This document shows positions 1 to 7,501 of a stretch of 17,013 nt of DNA, piece after piece. The notes below the pieces were generated by a model that was not told the DNA's origin, made no database searches, and was given only the letters and a program-made list of their open reading frames with translations. Position 1 is the first letter of the stretch; the number at the start of each line of letters is the position of its first letter. Origin of the DNA: Candidatus Aphodoplasma excrementigallinarum (GTDB lineage: Bacteria; Bacillota; Clostridia; UBA1381; UMGS1253); the NCBI GenBank assembly GCA_018713805.1, contig DVOF01000017.1, positions 1 to 17,013 on the forward strand, read 5' to 3'. A program made the translations under genes and the position numbers.

Positions 1-1542
1 GTTCAAATTATGATTACAATGGCCATCTATATGGTAGCGGTCATCGTAATCGGCATTGCATTTGCAAGAAGGGCGAATAAGAGCTCGGAAGACTATTTCC
101 TTGGCGGGCGGACGCTTGGCCCTTGGGTTACGGCCATGAGCGCGGAAGCGTCGGACATGTCCGGGTGGCTGCTGATGGGGCTTCCGGGCGTCGCATACTG
201 GTGCGGCATTGCGGACGCGGCCTGGACGGCGATTGGCCTTGCAGTTGGTACATATGTCAATTGGCTTATCACATCAAAAAGGCTGCGCCGCTACAGCGAG
301 AAGGCGGGTAACGCCATAACGCTGCCGGAGTTTTTCTCGAACCGTTTCCACGAAAAGAGCAAGGTTGTCATGACGATTGCTGCGCTGTTTATCCTGATAT
401 TTTTCACGGTATATGCGGCGAGCTGCCTTGTTACGTGCGGTAAGCTGTTTTCCACCCTGTTTGGGCTTGACTATGTACCCATGATGATCGTTGGGGCTGT
501 TTTTGTCCTCGTTTACACGATCATCGGAGGGTTTTTGGCTGAGAGTGCGTCGGATTTCATGCAGGCTATTGTAATGATTGTTGCGCTCGTTGTTATCGTT
601 GTGACCGGCACCGTTGCGGCAGGCGGGCTGGGCGCCGTGATTGATAATGCGAAGTCGATCCCGGGTTTCCTCGACTTTTTCGGGATTGCCACACCGGTTA
701 CGGTGGACGGGGTACAGCAGGTGGTAAACGGCGAGCCGCAGTTTGGCGCCGCCGGGAGCTATGGCATCTTGAATGTAATTTCCAATGTGGCATGGGGGCT
801 CGGCTACTTTGGTATGCCGCAGGTGCTTCTCCGCTTTATGGCTATCCGCAGCGAGCGTGAGCTTACCCGTTCGCGGCGCATCGCGACTGTATGGGTTGTG
901 ATTTCGCTTGTGGTAGCCGTGTTTATCGGCGTAGTTGGACGGACGTTATATCCCGACGCGCTGCTTACCAAGTCTTCTGCGGAAAATATATTTATCCAGC
1001 TTTCCACAGGGTTGCTGCCTGCTGCGCTGGCCGGGTTTGTTATGGCGGGGATACTTGCCGCCACGATCAGCTCGTCTGACTCGTATTTGCTCATTGCAGC
1101 TTCGGCATTCTCGAAAAATATCTATCAGGGGCTCTTGCACCGGAAAGCGAGCGATAAGCAGGTTCTGATGATTTCTCGTATCACGCTGCTTGTCATTACG
1201 GCCATTGCTATTGTGATTGCATTGGATGAGAACAGTGTCATCTTTACCATCGTAAGTTTTGCGTGGGCAGGGTTTGGCGCGACGTTCGGGCCGCTCATGC
1301 TCATGAGCCTGTTCTGGAAGCGGATCAACCGCGCTGGAGCCGTTGCGGGCATGATAGGCGGCGGCGTTATGGTATTCGTATGGAACCTGCTCGTGCGTCC
1401 GCTCGGCGGCATGTGGGACATTTACGAGCTTTTGCCGGCATTTTTGTTCTCCTGCCTGTGCATTGTTGTGGTGTCGCTGCTTACGGCGCCGCCCTCGGCG
1501 GAAATGCAGAAAGAGTTCGATGAGGTTCGCGCCGGGGTATAA
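1..1542 (+). CDS. putP: Sodium/proline symporter (PutP-like, SSS family), probably 5'-partial
   Basis: An integral membrane protein predicted to import proline with Na+ in the cytoplasmic membrane. The frame is open to base 1; the first ATG is at 10, giving 510 residues, close to the roughly 500 usual for PutP. Family alignment from memory suggests that only a few residues before the first membrane helix are missing, so the true start probably lies just outside the window. Numbering from the ATG at 10, the TM2 signature SAEASDMSGW lies at 44-53 and carries the conserved Asp and Met of the Na+ site region. The TM9 Na+ motif appears as AGILAATISSSDS at 346-358; E. coli PutP has a Ser-Thr pair here, so the Ser-Ser-Ser-Asp version is a variant. 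The SSF signature WAGFGATFGP starts near 419. Hydrophobic segments run the whole length, fitting about 13 helices. The exact substrate (proline or another small solute) is inferred from the overall PutP-like sequence. A hairpin terminator follows directly. Confidence 0.9.
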   Translation, partial: VQIMITMAIYMVAVIVIGIAFARRANKSSEDYFLGGRTLGPWVTAMSAEASDMSGWLLMGLPGVAYWCGIADAAWTAIGLAVGTYVNWLITSKRLRRYSEKAGNAITLPEFFSNRFHEKSKVVMTIAALFILIFFTVYAASCLVTCGKLFSTLFGLDYVPMMIVGAVFVLVYTIIGGFLAESASDFMQAIVMIVALVVIVVTGTVAAGGLGAVIDNAKSIPGFLDFFGIATPVTVDGVQQVVNGEPQFGAAGSYGILNVISNVAWGLGYFGMPQVLLRFMAIRSERELTRSRRIATVWVVISLVVAVFIGVVGRTLYPDALLTKSSAENIFIQLSTGLLPAALAGFVMAGILAATISSSDSYLLIAASAFSKNIYQGLLHRKASDKQVLMISRITLLVITAIAIVIALDENSVIFTIVSFAWAGFGATFGPLMLMSLFWKRINRAGAVAGMIGGGVMVFVWNLLVRPLGGMWDIYELLPAFLFSCLCIVVVSLLTAPPSAEMQKEFDEVRAGV

Positions 1543-1570
1543 TGCAAGCGCGGCTTATATTATTAAGTAT

Positions 1571-1610
1571 AAAAGCGGCGGTATCGCATATGGTACCGCC
1601 GCTTTTGTTA
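1571..1610 (+). terminator. Hairpin terminator after the putP-like gene
   Basis: A perfect 13-bp inverted repeat, AAAAGCGGCGGTA at 1571-1583 with its complement at 1594-1606, has a 10-nt loop that can close further by wobble pairs. The stem starts with A's and ends with T's, so it could terminate in either direction. It begins about 29 nt after the stop codon. Confidence 0.85.
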
Positions 1611-1718
1611 TTTTAGGTAACTTGCAGAAATCACAATTTTTATAAAGTGTAACAAAACAGGAGAAAATTTGGCCGGATTTTTAATGAAATCCACCTATGC
1701 ATTTTGCGGCAAATTAAC

Positions 1719-1747
1719 TTGTTTTGCGTGCATTTTCGTGCTATAAT
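1719..1747 (+). promoter_or_regulatory. Extended -10 promoter for the SLH-domain protein gene
   Basis: A perfect extended -10 element, TGCTATAAT at 1739-1747, has a weak -35-like TTGTTT at 1719-1724 with 17-bp spacing. Weak -35 boxes are tolerated when the TG extension is present. Transcription would start near 1754, giving a leader of about 113 nt. No other comparable element lies in the gap. Confidence 0.65.
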
Positions 1748-1779
1748 AGTCAAAGATATGATATTGTTTATTTTTTATC

Positions 1780-1814
1780 AAATCATGATGGCTTAGGGCG
1801 CATCTTGATTTTTA
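1780..1814 (+). promoter_or_regulatory. Leader hairpin with T-run (possible attenuator)
   Basis: AAATCATGATG at 1780-1790 pairs with CATCTTGATTT at 1801-1811 (one mismatch) across a 10-nt loop. The T-run continues to 1814. It lies between the predicted start of transcription and the ribosome binding site of the SLH protein gene, so it resembles a weak leader terminator. Upstream ATGAT-containing sequence (about 1756-1770) could compete for the left arm. Regulatory function is inference; no known riboswitch or T-box motif is recognised. Confidence 0.4.
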
Positions 1815-1851
1815 TATAGGATCCATAGTACAAATCCGGTCTTATTTAACA

Positions 1852-1858
1852 AAGGAGG
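1852..1858 (+). promoter_or_regulatory. Ribosome binding site that selects a GTG start
   Basis: AAGGAGG at 1852-1858 is 8 nt before GTG 1867, which opens the long frame with a good signal peptide. The nearer ATG at 1862 is only 3 nt from this site, is out of frame, and ends after 13 codons at the TAG ending at 1903. Confidence 0.8.
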
Positions 1859-1866
1859 AGAATGAC

Positions 1867-4800
1867 GTGGAGAATTGTTTTAGAAAAGGATTGTCTTTCG
1901 TAGTAGTGCTGTGCATGTTGCTGACGCTTGCTGCGCCGGCTGCATTTGCGGCGGAACCGTCCGCTACGGCGGAAAATTCCGCGGTGGTAGCAACGCAGGC
2001 GGAGCTGCGCGCGGCGCTGGATAACCAGGAGATTACCAGCATCGTGCTGAGCGGCGACATTGCATTTACAGAGGTTTGGACGCCGGCTGTCGTGGAGGCA
2101 GGGCGTACGCTCACCATTGACGGCGCGGGATATACCATTTCGGATATGGTAGTCAACGGTTATTTGCTGGAGTCGACGCCAGGCCCGCAGGGCGGCGGCG
2201 GAAACTGCGACTACTATTCCGGCTTTATCGGGAATAACTTCGGTACGCTGACGGTCAACAACCTGAAGTTTACCAACGCATTGGTTGACATGGAAGTAAG
2301 CAGCCCGGAGTCGGAGGGCTCGAGCATTCTGGCGGTCGTTTGCGCCAACAATCAGGGCGGGACGGTCGTATATAACGACGTAGAGGTTGACAACAGCGTA
2401 GTGAAGGGATATACCAAAGCGGGGATTTTGCACGGCTTTACGCAGGGGGCGGGTACCTTTACGGCAAACCATTGTGCAGTTACAAACTGTGAGGTTGTTG
2501 TAGAAGCGGACGGATATGCCAAAGAGGCGGCATTCAATGGCCTGATCATCGGCTATGACGGCAATGGTAAGGCAACGACAAACGGTATCCGTTTAGAGAA
2601 CAATACCGGCTCGGTTGACGAATCGGTCGACTGGGGCGATGTTGAGCTTCAGACGGCAGAGGATGGGCTGATTTATGCCCAGACCGGCGGCTACACCTAT
2701 GGCCTGTACTCTCCTACATACGCAAAAGGCCGCTCGTATGGCGACGGTGCGGTACAGTTTGCCGCGGAGGTCGGCGGCTACCAGTACGAAACGCTTGCCG
2801 GCGCGCTTGCAGCTGCAGGGGACGGGGATGAAGTTGTCCTTCTGGCCGATGTAACGACGGACGGCGCTGCGTGCGACTATAAAGGAACCGATTCGATTTC
2901 GATTGATTTTAACGGCAAAACCCTGACGGGCGACAATGGGAACATGGCGCTCCGCGTCAACGGTACGGGCGGCGCAGAAGCAGTGCTGCACGGCGGCACG
3001 ATCAAAGCGGACGACACGACGTATTGCACAGTCGGCATAGGCCCGGGGAACAAGGTTACGCTCAAAGATATGACGCTTTTAAACTCCATGCACAATGGCG
3101 TGAGCGTTAAGCCGTTTGCAAACGGGGAAGTGACGCTCGACGGCGTAACGGTAACGTCGACGAACGGTGCAGGCGGAACCGATGCAAACAGCGGTACCGT
3201 CAATATCTATAACAGCACCTTCCATCAAACTGGCTACTACGATTGGTGCAGCACGAGCGCCGCGGTCAGCAGCATAAACGCGCCCGGTACGCTCAATATC
3301 TACAGCGGTGACTTCTACAGCGATTCGTACGGGCTGTACATATTCAGCAGCGGCGGCACCATCAATGTATACGGCGGTACGTTTGAGGCGCGTGACAGAG
3401 CTGTGCTGAAGGCGGATCTGGATCTAAACTCCTACCCGGACGCGGTGGGAACGATCAACATCTGGGACGGCAGCTTCAGCGGTACATTTGATATAACGGA
3501 CAAGGTTACGCTTGCCATCCGCGGCGGCACGTTTGCCAATACGGGCCTGACGGCGGAAGAGTTTGCAAAATACGTGGTAAGCGGTTATGAAGTAGAGGAG
3601 CAGGATGGCGCGTTCACCGTATTGCCGCTTGCGGCGGAGAATGTGGTTGCGACTATTGGCGAGCAGCAGTTTGCAAGCATTTCGGACGCCGTGCTTGCGG
3701 CACAGGCGGGAGACACGGTCGTGCTGAACAGGGATACGACAGAAAATGTAACGGTTGACGCGGACGACGAGCTGACGTTTGACCTGAACGGCCATGTCAT
3801 GACCGGGCTTTTGACCGTGAACGGCAGCCTGGTGCTTGAGGACAGCACGGCGACGGAGGAACCGGTTGTCAGCAGCGATTACGAAACGGTGACGTATACT
3901 TCCGGTAAGATTATCAGCAGCGGGACGGCGGTCCTTGTTGAAAACGGCGGCTCTTTTGTGATGAAGAGCGGTATGGTTGAGTCGACGGGCAATATCGGCG
4001 TTGCGGTATACGGCGAGGATTCTGCTGCAAACTGGGCTACGCCGGTACACAGCACGGCGGATATCCAGGGCGGCTACGTATATGCACGCGAGTTTGGTGC
4101 GGCAGTCTATGGCAGCGGCGCGGAGCTTACCGTTTCCGGCGGCGTGCTGGAGACGATTGACAATGCGGTCGTGGGTGGAAACGGGACAACCAATGCAACG
4201 ACGAACTTTGGCGGTACGACGATTAACATCACCGGCGGTACGATGATCGGGCACATCGTAAGCGGCGGCTACATTGCCTGCGGCGTATATCATCCGCAGT
4301 CTGGCGACCTCAACATTACGGGCGGCACGATCTATGTAGACGGCGGCGTTGGCATCCTGATGCGTAACGGTGCGCTGAACTTTACGGATGGTACTGTAAT
4401 AGCAACTGGGACGGCGTCGGGCGGCGTCGGCGACGCGAGCATCGCGCTTCCGAGCGGCCATGCGGTTGTGATCGACTATCTCAAGGGCTATGACCACAAC
4501 AATGAAACAACGGACAGCCGCGCTGTCAGCATTGCAGGCGGCAGCTTCCAGGCCGAGGTTGGAACGGCTTTTGAAAACATGGACGAAACGCAGGTAAGCA
4601 AGGTTGTGACCGGCTTTATCACCGGCGGCACGTTCACGAAAGACCCGTCTGCATTTGTTGCGGACGATTCTATGGCTGTTGGAAGCAGCGACATTTATAC
4701 CATAGAGGAAAAGCCGGCTTTACAGGACGCACAAGTGGAAATAAGCGCTGGTATTCCAGTAGCGGACGTAGCGGAAGGCGTGGAGCTTCCGCAGGGCTTT

Positions 4801-6405
4801 GACACGGCGTTGCTGGCCACCGCGGCGGCCGACGGGCTGACCGGTTCTGTCGGCGCGGTTGTGAAAAACGAAGTCGACGACGAGCTGGTAAACAGCGCGA
4901 TTGAGCAGCTGCAGCCGCAGCAGGACGAAACGGTTACCATCGTGGTGGAGCCGTACCTGCAGCTTTCGGTTACTGGCTATGACGGCGAAAACGGCAGCAT
5001 GACGTATGATATCAAGGCAATGTATAACATCAAGGCGACAACTGCAGCGGCGGAAGAGGACAGAAATGAAGAGAACACGGTTGTCATGGACAACGACATT
5101 TTAGAGGTCGACGTCCCAATCACGGTTACGGTGCCGGTTCCGGCGGGCGTATTCGGCACGGACAGCCTGTATGTGGAGCATGAAAAGGATAACGGCACAG
5201 TTTACCACTATCCAGCTGCATTGGATACGGGAAATAATATGGTAACCTTTACAACGGGGAACGGGTTCAGCCTGTTTACGATTGCAAACGATGCGCGGAC
5301 TGGTACGGTCTTGTTTGTAACGGAGAGCGGCGGCGCGTTCGACACAAGAACGTATACCGCGCTTGATCTGGGGACAAGTCTTCCGAAAGGCCCGGAAAAA
5401 ACGCATTATTCCTTTGATGGCTGGAAGATCGAAGGCATCTTGTATAATCTGGTAAGTGATAACCTGTTGACGGCAATCGACGGACAGACTGTGACGGCGA
5501 CGCCGCAGTATACAAGAACGTCAGGCACCGGAACCGGCGGCCCATCCATCTCGACGTCTTATTATGACGTTACGGTGGAAGGCGCGGCGAACGGTACCGT
5601 GTCGGCGGACCGTACCCGTGCGCCCGAGGGCAGAACGGTAATGATAACGGTTAGGCCGAATGAGGGCTACGCAGTGGATACGGTTTCCGTAGTGGAAGAC
5701 GGCGGCAGCGCGGTAAGCGTGACGAAAAAGAGCGATTCGACTTATACCTTTACCATGCCGGATGCAGACGTAACGGTAAGCGCGTCCTTTAAGCAGGAAG
5801 ACACAGACCCGGATAATCCGGATAATCCGGACGACCCGGATACCACGGAGTGGGAGAACCCGTTTACGGACGTGGCGGAAGGCGACTGGTTCTACGACGC
5901 GGTAAAATATGTCCATGAAAACGAAATGATGGTAGGTACGTCGGATGCGCTGTTTGGCCCGGATGACACGACGACCCGGGCGATGATCGTCACGATCCTT
6001 TACCGGCTCGAGGGTTCGCCAGCGGCAGCAGGCTCTTCGTTTGCGGATGTGGCGGCGGACGCTTACTATGCAGACGCAGTTGCATGGGCGGCGCAGAACG
6101 GCATTGTCATGGGCTACAGCGATACGCAGTTTGCGCCGGACGACAACATTACGAGAGAGCAGATGGCGTCGATCCTGTATCGGTATGCTTCCTACAAGGG
6201 CTATGACGTTTCCGCCCAGTCGGAGCTGACCGGCTATACGGACATATCCGCAATCAGCGACTATGCGCTGACCGCTATGAAGTGGGCGAATGGATCCGGA
6301 TTGATCAACGGGCGCACCGATACGACCATTGAGCCGCAGGAGAGCGCAAGCCGGGCAGAGGTTGCGGCAATCCTGATGCGTTTCTGCGAGAATGTTGCAA
6401 AATAG
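1867..6405 (+). CDS. Secreted beta-helix-repeat surface protein with three SLH domains
   Basis: A 1512-residue exported protein, probably held on the cell surface by SLH domains, which bind pyruvylated secondary wall polymer. The signal peptide has a short charged start (MENCFRK), a hydrophobic core and a likely AFA-A cleavage site near residue 29. Residues about 40-945 form a repetitive, Gly/Thr/Asn-rich region with recurrent GGT-type turns (such as NITGGTI and NVYGGTF), typical of parallel beta-helices. Two related segments open with a YxTLxxAL-GD-VVLL pattern near 299 and its counterpart near 589, suggesting internal duplication. A connecting domain (about 949-1145) is followed by a Listeria-Bacteroides/InlB-type repeat (about 1147-1210, YSFDGWK), a divergent InlB repeat (about 1232-1308), a Pro/Asp/Asn linker (1312-1328) and three SLH domains (1330-1512) with the TRAM, TREQ and SRAE signature positions. 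No catalytic site is recognised; an adhesive or structural role is inferred. It is flanked by its own promoter and terminator. Confidence 0.88.
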   Translation: MENCFRKGLSFVVVLCMLLTLAAPAAFAAEPSATAENSAVVATQAELRAALDNQEITSIVLSGDIAFTEVWTPAVVEAGRTLTIDGAGYTISDMVVNGYLLESTPGPQGGGGNCDYYSGFIGNNFGTLTVNNLKFTNALVDMEVSSPESEGSSILAVVCANNQGGTVVYNDVEVDNSVVKGYTKAGILHGFTQGAGTFTANHCAVTNCEVVVEADGYAKEAAFNGLIIGYDGNGKATTNGIRLENNTGSVDESVDWGDVELQTAEDGLIYAQTGGYTYGLYSPTYAKGRSYGDGAVQFAAEVGGYQYETLAGALAAAGDGDEVVLLADVTTDGAACDYKGTDSISIDFNGKTLTGDNGNMALRVNGTGGAEAVLHGGTIKADDTTYCTVGIGPGNKVTLKDMTLLNSMHNGVSVKPFANGEVTLDGVTVTSTNGAGGTDANSGTVNIYNSTFHQTGYYDWCSTSAAVSSINAPGTLNIYSGDFYSDSYGLYIFSSGGTINVYGGTFEARDRAVLKADLDLNSYPDAVGTINIWDGSFSGTFDITDKVTLAIRGGTFANTGLTAEEFAKYVVSGYEVEEQDGAFTVLPLAAENVVATIGEQQFASISDAVLAAQAGDTVVLNRDTTENVTVDADDELTFDLNGHVMTGLLTVNGSLVLEDSTATEEPVVSSDYETVTYTSGKIISSGTAVLVENGGSFVMKSGMVESTGNIGVAVYGEDSAANWATPVHSTADIQGGYVYAREFGAAVYGSGAELTVSGGVLETIDNAVVGGNGTTNATTNFGGTTINITGGTMIGHIVSGGYIACGVYHPQSGDLNITGGTIYVDGGVGILMRNGALNFTDGTVIATGTASGGVGDASIALPSGHAVVIDYLKGYDHNNETTDSRAVSIAGGSFQAEVGTAFENMDETQVSKVVTGFITGGTFTKDPSAFVADDSMAVGSSDIYTIEEKPALQDAQVEISAGIPVADVAEGVELPQGFDTALLATAAADGLTGSVGAVVKNEVDDELVNSAIEQLQPQQDETVTIVVEPYLQLSVTGYDGENGSMTYDIKAMYNIKATTAAAEEDRNEENTVVMDNDILEVDVPITVTVPVPAGVFGTDSLYVEHEKDNGTVYHYPAALDTGNNMVTFTTGNGFSLFTIANDARTGTVLFVTESGGAFDTRTYTALDLGTSLPKGPEKTHYSFDGWKIEGILYNLVSDNLLTAIDGQTVTATPQYTRTSGTGTGGPSISTSYYDVTVEGAANGTVSADRTRAPEGRTVMITVRPNEGYAVDTVSVVEDGGSAVSVTKKSDSTYTFTMPDADVTVSASFKQEDTDPDNPDNPDDPDTTEWENPFTDVAEGDWFYDAVKYVHENEMMVGTSDALFGPDDTTTRAMIVTILYRLEGSPAAAGSSFADVAADAYYADAVAWAAQNGIVMGYSDTQFAPDDNITREQMASILYRYASYKGYDVSAQSELTGYTDISAISDYALTAMKWANGSGLINGRTDTTIEPQESASRAEVAAILMRFCENVAK
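5809..5844 (+). repeat. Four 9-bp tandem units encoding the Pro-Asp linker
   Basis: Four consecutive 9-bp units, CCGGATAAT twice, then CCGGACGAC and CCGGATACC, encode the PDN-PDN-PDD-PDT linker just before the SLH domains. Such repeats can change copy number by slippage without breaking the frame. Confidence 0.8.
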
Positions 6406-6449
6406 TTGAAATGCCGTGAATCGGTAAAGCAGGGAATGTGAAAAATAAT

Positions 6450-6490
6450 AGGGCCTGGTATCCCAATATGGATGCCGGGCCCTGTTTTTT
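6450..6490 (+). terminator. Strong intrinsic terminator after the SLH protein gene
   Basis: A stem of about 14 bp (6450-6463 with 6470-6483, including two G-T wobbles, core GGGCC with GGCCC) with a 6-nt loop is followed by six T's at 6485-6490. It starts 45 nt after the stop codon. Confidence 0.92.
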
Positions 6491-6571
6491 GTTGAAACCG
6501 ATGATTTCCTGTAAGGCGAATCATACTAAAATTACACGTTACAGGCCGTTAATTTTGAGATTGTTATAGAA
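6491..6571. other. Intergenic stretch upstream of the gpmA promoter
   Basis: No gene is seen here. There is a 7-bp inverted repeat, CCTGTAA at 6508-6514 with TTACAGG at 6539-6545, separated by 24 nt. It lies just upstream of the -35 box at 6572 and could be a protein-binding site; nothing more can be supported. Confidence 0.35.
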
Positions 6572-6600
6572 TTGACAAACAATAGGGGGCGTGCTATAAT
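6572..6600 (+). promoter_or_regulatory. Consensus sigma-A promoter of the gpmA-smsCB operon
   Basis: TTGACA at 6572-6577 and TATAAT at 6595-6600 both match consensus exactly with 17-bp spacing, and TGC just before the -10 makes it an extended -10 as well. Transcription should start near 6607. This suggests strong constitutive expression. Confidence 0.93.
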
Positions 6601-6626
6601 AAAGCCATAGAAGCGTAACGGGGAAC

Positions 6627-6699
6627 TGACTATAGGTGTCACTATAGCTGGTGGTTAGCTCGTTCTAACCAAAATCCTCAATTAAATTAGGAATGGAGG
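6627..6699 (+). promoter_or_regulatory. Structured 5' leader of gpmA
   Basis: The leader of about 100 nt contains two small hairpins. One pairs CTATAG at 6630-6635 with CTATAG at 6642-6647 (or, alternatively, TGAC 6627-6630 with GTCA 6638-6641). The other is a 7-bp perfect stem, TGGTTAG at 6652-6658 with CTAACCA at 6665-6671. CCTC at 6676-6679 can also pair with GAGG at 6696-6699 inside the ribosome binding site. No known riboswitch class is recognised; a regulatory role is inference. Confidence 0.4.
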
Positions 6700-6707
6700 G
6701 AACCGGA

Positions 6708-7460
6708 ATGAAATTGGTATTGCTGCGCCACGGGGAAAGTACGTGGAACTTGGAAAATAAATTTACAGGTTGGACGGACGTCGACCTGTCTCCGAACGGG
6801 GTTTTGGAGGCGCAGGAGGCGGGCAGGCTGCTGCGCGAGAGCGGCTATGACTTCGACCTTTGCTATACGTCTTATCTGAAGCGGGCGATTCACACGCTAA
6901 ACAATGTGCTGGAGCAAATGGATCGGGAATGGCTGCCCGTTATCAAAAGCTGGAAGCTGAACGAGCGTCATTACGGCGCGCTGCAAGGGCTGAACAAGTC
7001 GGAAACAGCGGAAAAGTACGGCGCACAGCAGGTAAAAATCTGGCGCAGGTCGTTTGACGTACAGCCGCCGGCGCTGACGGAGGCGGACGAGCGGAATCCG
7101 GCGCGGTGCGCGCAGTACCGCGACGTCGAGGCGGCGCTTCTGCCGCTGGCAGAGAGCCTGAAGGATACGATTGCGCGGACGGTTCCCTATTTTGAGGAGG
7201 AAATCCGCCCGCAGATGGAAAGCGGCAAACGCGTGCTGATTGCGGCGCATGGCAACTCGCTGCGCGCGCTGGTGATGCACTTTGAGCATATGACGCCGGA
7301 GGAGATCATGGAGGTCAACCTTCCGACCGGCGTGCCGCTCGTATACGAGCTTTCTGAGGGTTTTCAGGTAGTGAAAAAGGAATACCTGGGCGACCCGGAG
7401 GTTATAGCGGCGAAGATGAACAAGGTTGCGGCGCAGGGGAGCGCGCCGGCGAAAGGGTGA
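6708..7460 (+). CDS. gpmA: 2,3-bisphosphoglycerate-dependent phosphoglycerate mutase
   Basis: A cytoplasmic glycolytic/gluconeogenic enzyme that interconverts 3- and 2-phosphoglycerate through a phosphohistidine. At 250 residues it has the usual length of the family. The phosphohistidine motif is LRHGES (His8), with the partner Arg59 in YLKRA, the acid Glu86 in the NERHYGALQGLNK block, and the second catalytic His181 in AAHGNS. The start at 6708 is preferred over the in-frame ATG at 6693 for two reasons: GGAGGG at 6695-6700 sits 7 nt before it, and MKLVLLRHG matches the family N-terminus. It is the first gene of a probable operon, with the sufC-like gene starting 41 nt after its stop and no terminator between. 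It is driven by the consensus promoter at 6572-6600. Confidence 0.95.
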   Translation: MKLVLLRHGESTWNLENKFTGWTDVDLSPNGVLEAQEAGRLLRESGYDFDLCYTSYLKRAIHTLNNVLEQMDREWLPVIKSWKLNERHYGALQGLNKSETAEKYGAQQVKIWRRSFDVQPPALTEADERNPARCAQYRDVEAALLPLAESLKDTIARTVPYFEEEIRPQMESGKRVLIAAHGNSLRALVMHFEHMTPEEIMEVNLPTGVPLVYELSEGFQVVKKEYLGDPEVIAAKMNKVAAQGSAPAKG

Positions 7461-7501
7461 AACGCCTTTCCGAAAATATGAAAAAAGAAACAGGTGATAT
7501 T

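Larger units (their letters stand above)
1607..1866 (+). other. AT-rich intergenic region upstream of the SLH protein gene
   Basis: I see no convincing gene in this 260-nt gap. It holds the promoter at 1719-1747, a TGCATTTT direct repeat at 1698-1705 and 1729-1736 (31 bp apart, about three helical turns), the leader hairpin at 1780-1814 and the ribosome binding site at 1852-1858. A 20-codon frame starting at ATG 1684 lacks a properly placed Shine-Dalgarno sequence and is not called. Confidence 0.6.

Noticed and set aside
1684..1746. A 20-codon frame starting at ATG 1684
   Set aside because: The nearest AGGAG is more than 20 nt upstream, the frame ends inside the -10 box of the next promoter, and the peptide is not recognisable.
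3424..4497. A 357-residue open frame on the minus strand inside the SLH protein gene
   Set aside because: The composition (Arg, Ala, His rich) and lack of any family motif or ribosome binding site mark it as an antisense shadow of the repeat-rich gene.
6610..6700. Possible tRNA or known riboswitch in the gpmA leader
   Set aside because: No cloverleaf with acceptor and T-arm could be drawn, and no T-box, SAM, TPP or other known consensus was recognised; only small hairpins are supported.
6693..6707. Upstream ATG adding five residues to phosphoglycerate mutase
   Set aside because: The ATG at 6693 has almost no spacing from its only purine-rich upstream sequence. The ATG at 6708 has GGAGGG at 7 nt and the family-typical N-terminus.
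7457..7501. GTG start overlapping the gpmA stop for the sufC-like gene
   Set aside because: The GTGA overlap is attractive for coupling, but the added 15 residues do not resemble SufC, and the ATG at 7502 has AGGTGA at suitable spacing. Kept only as an alternative.
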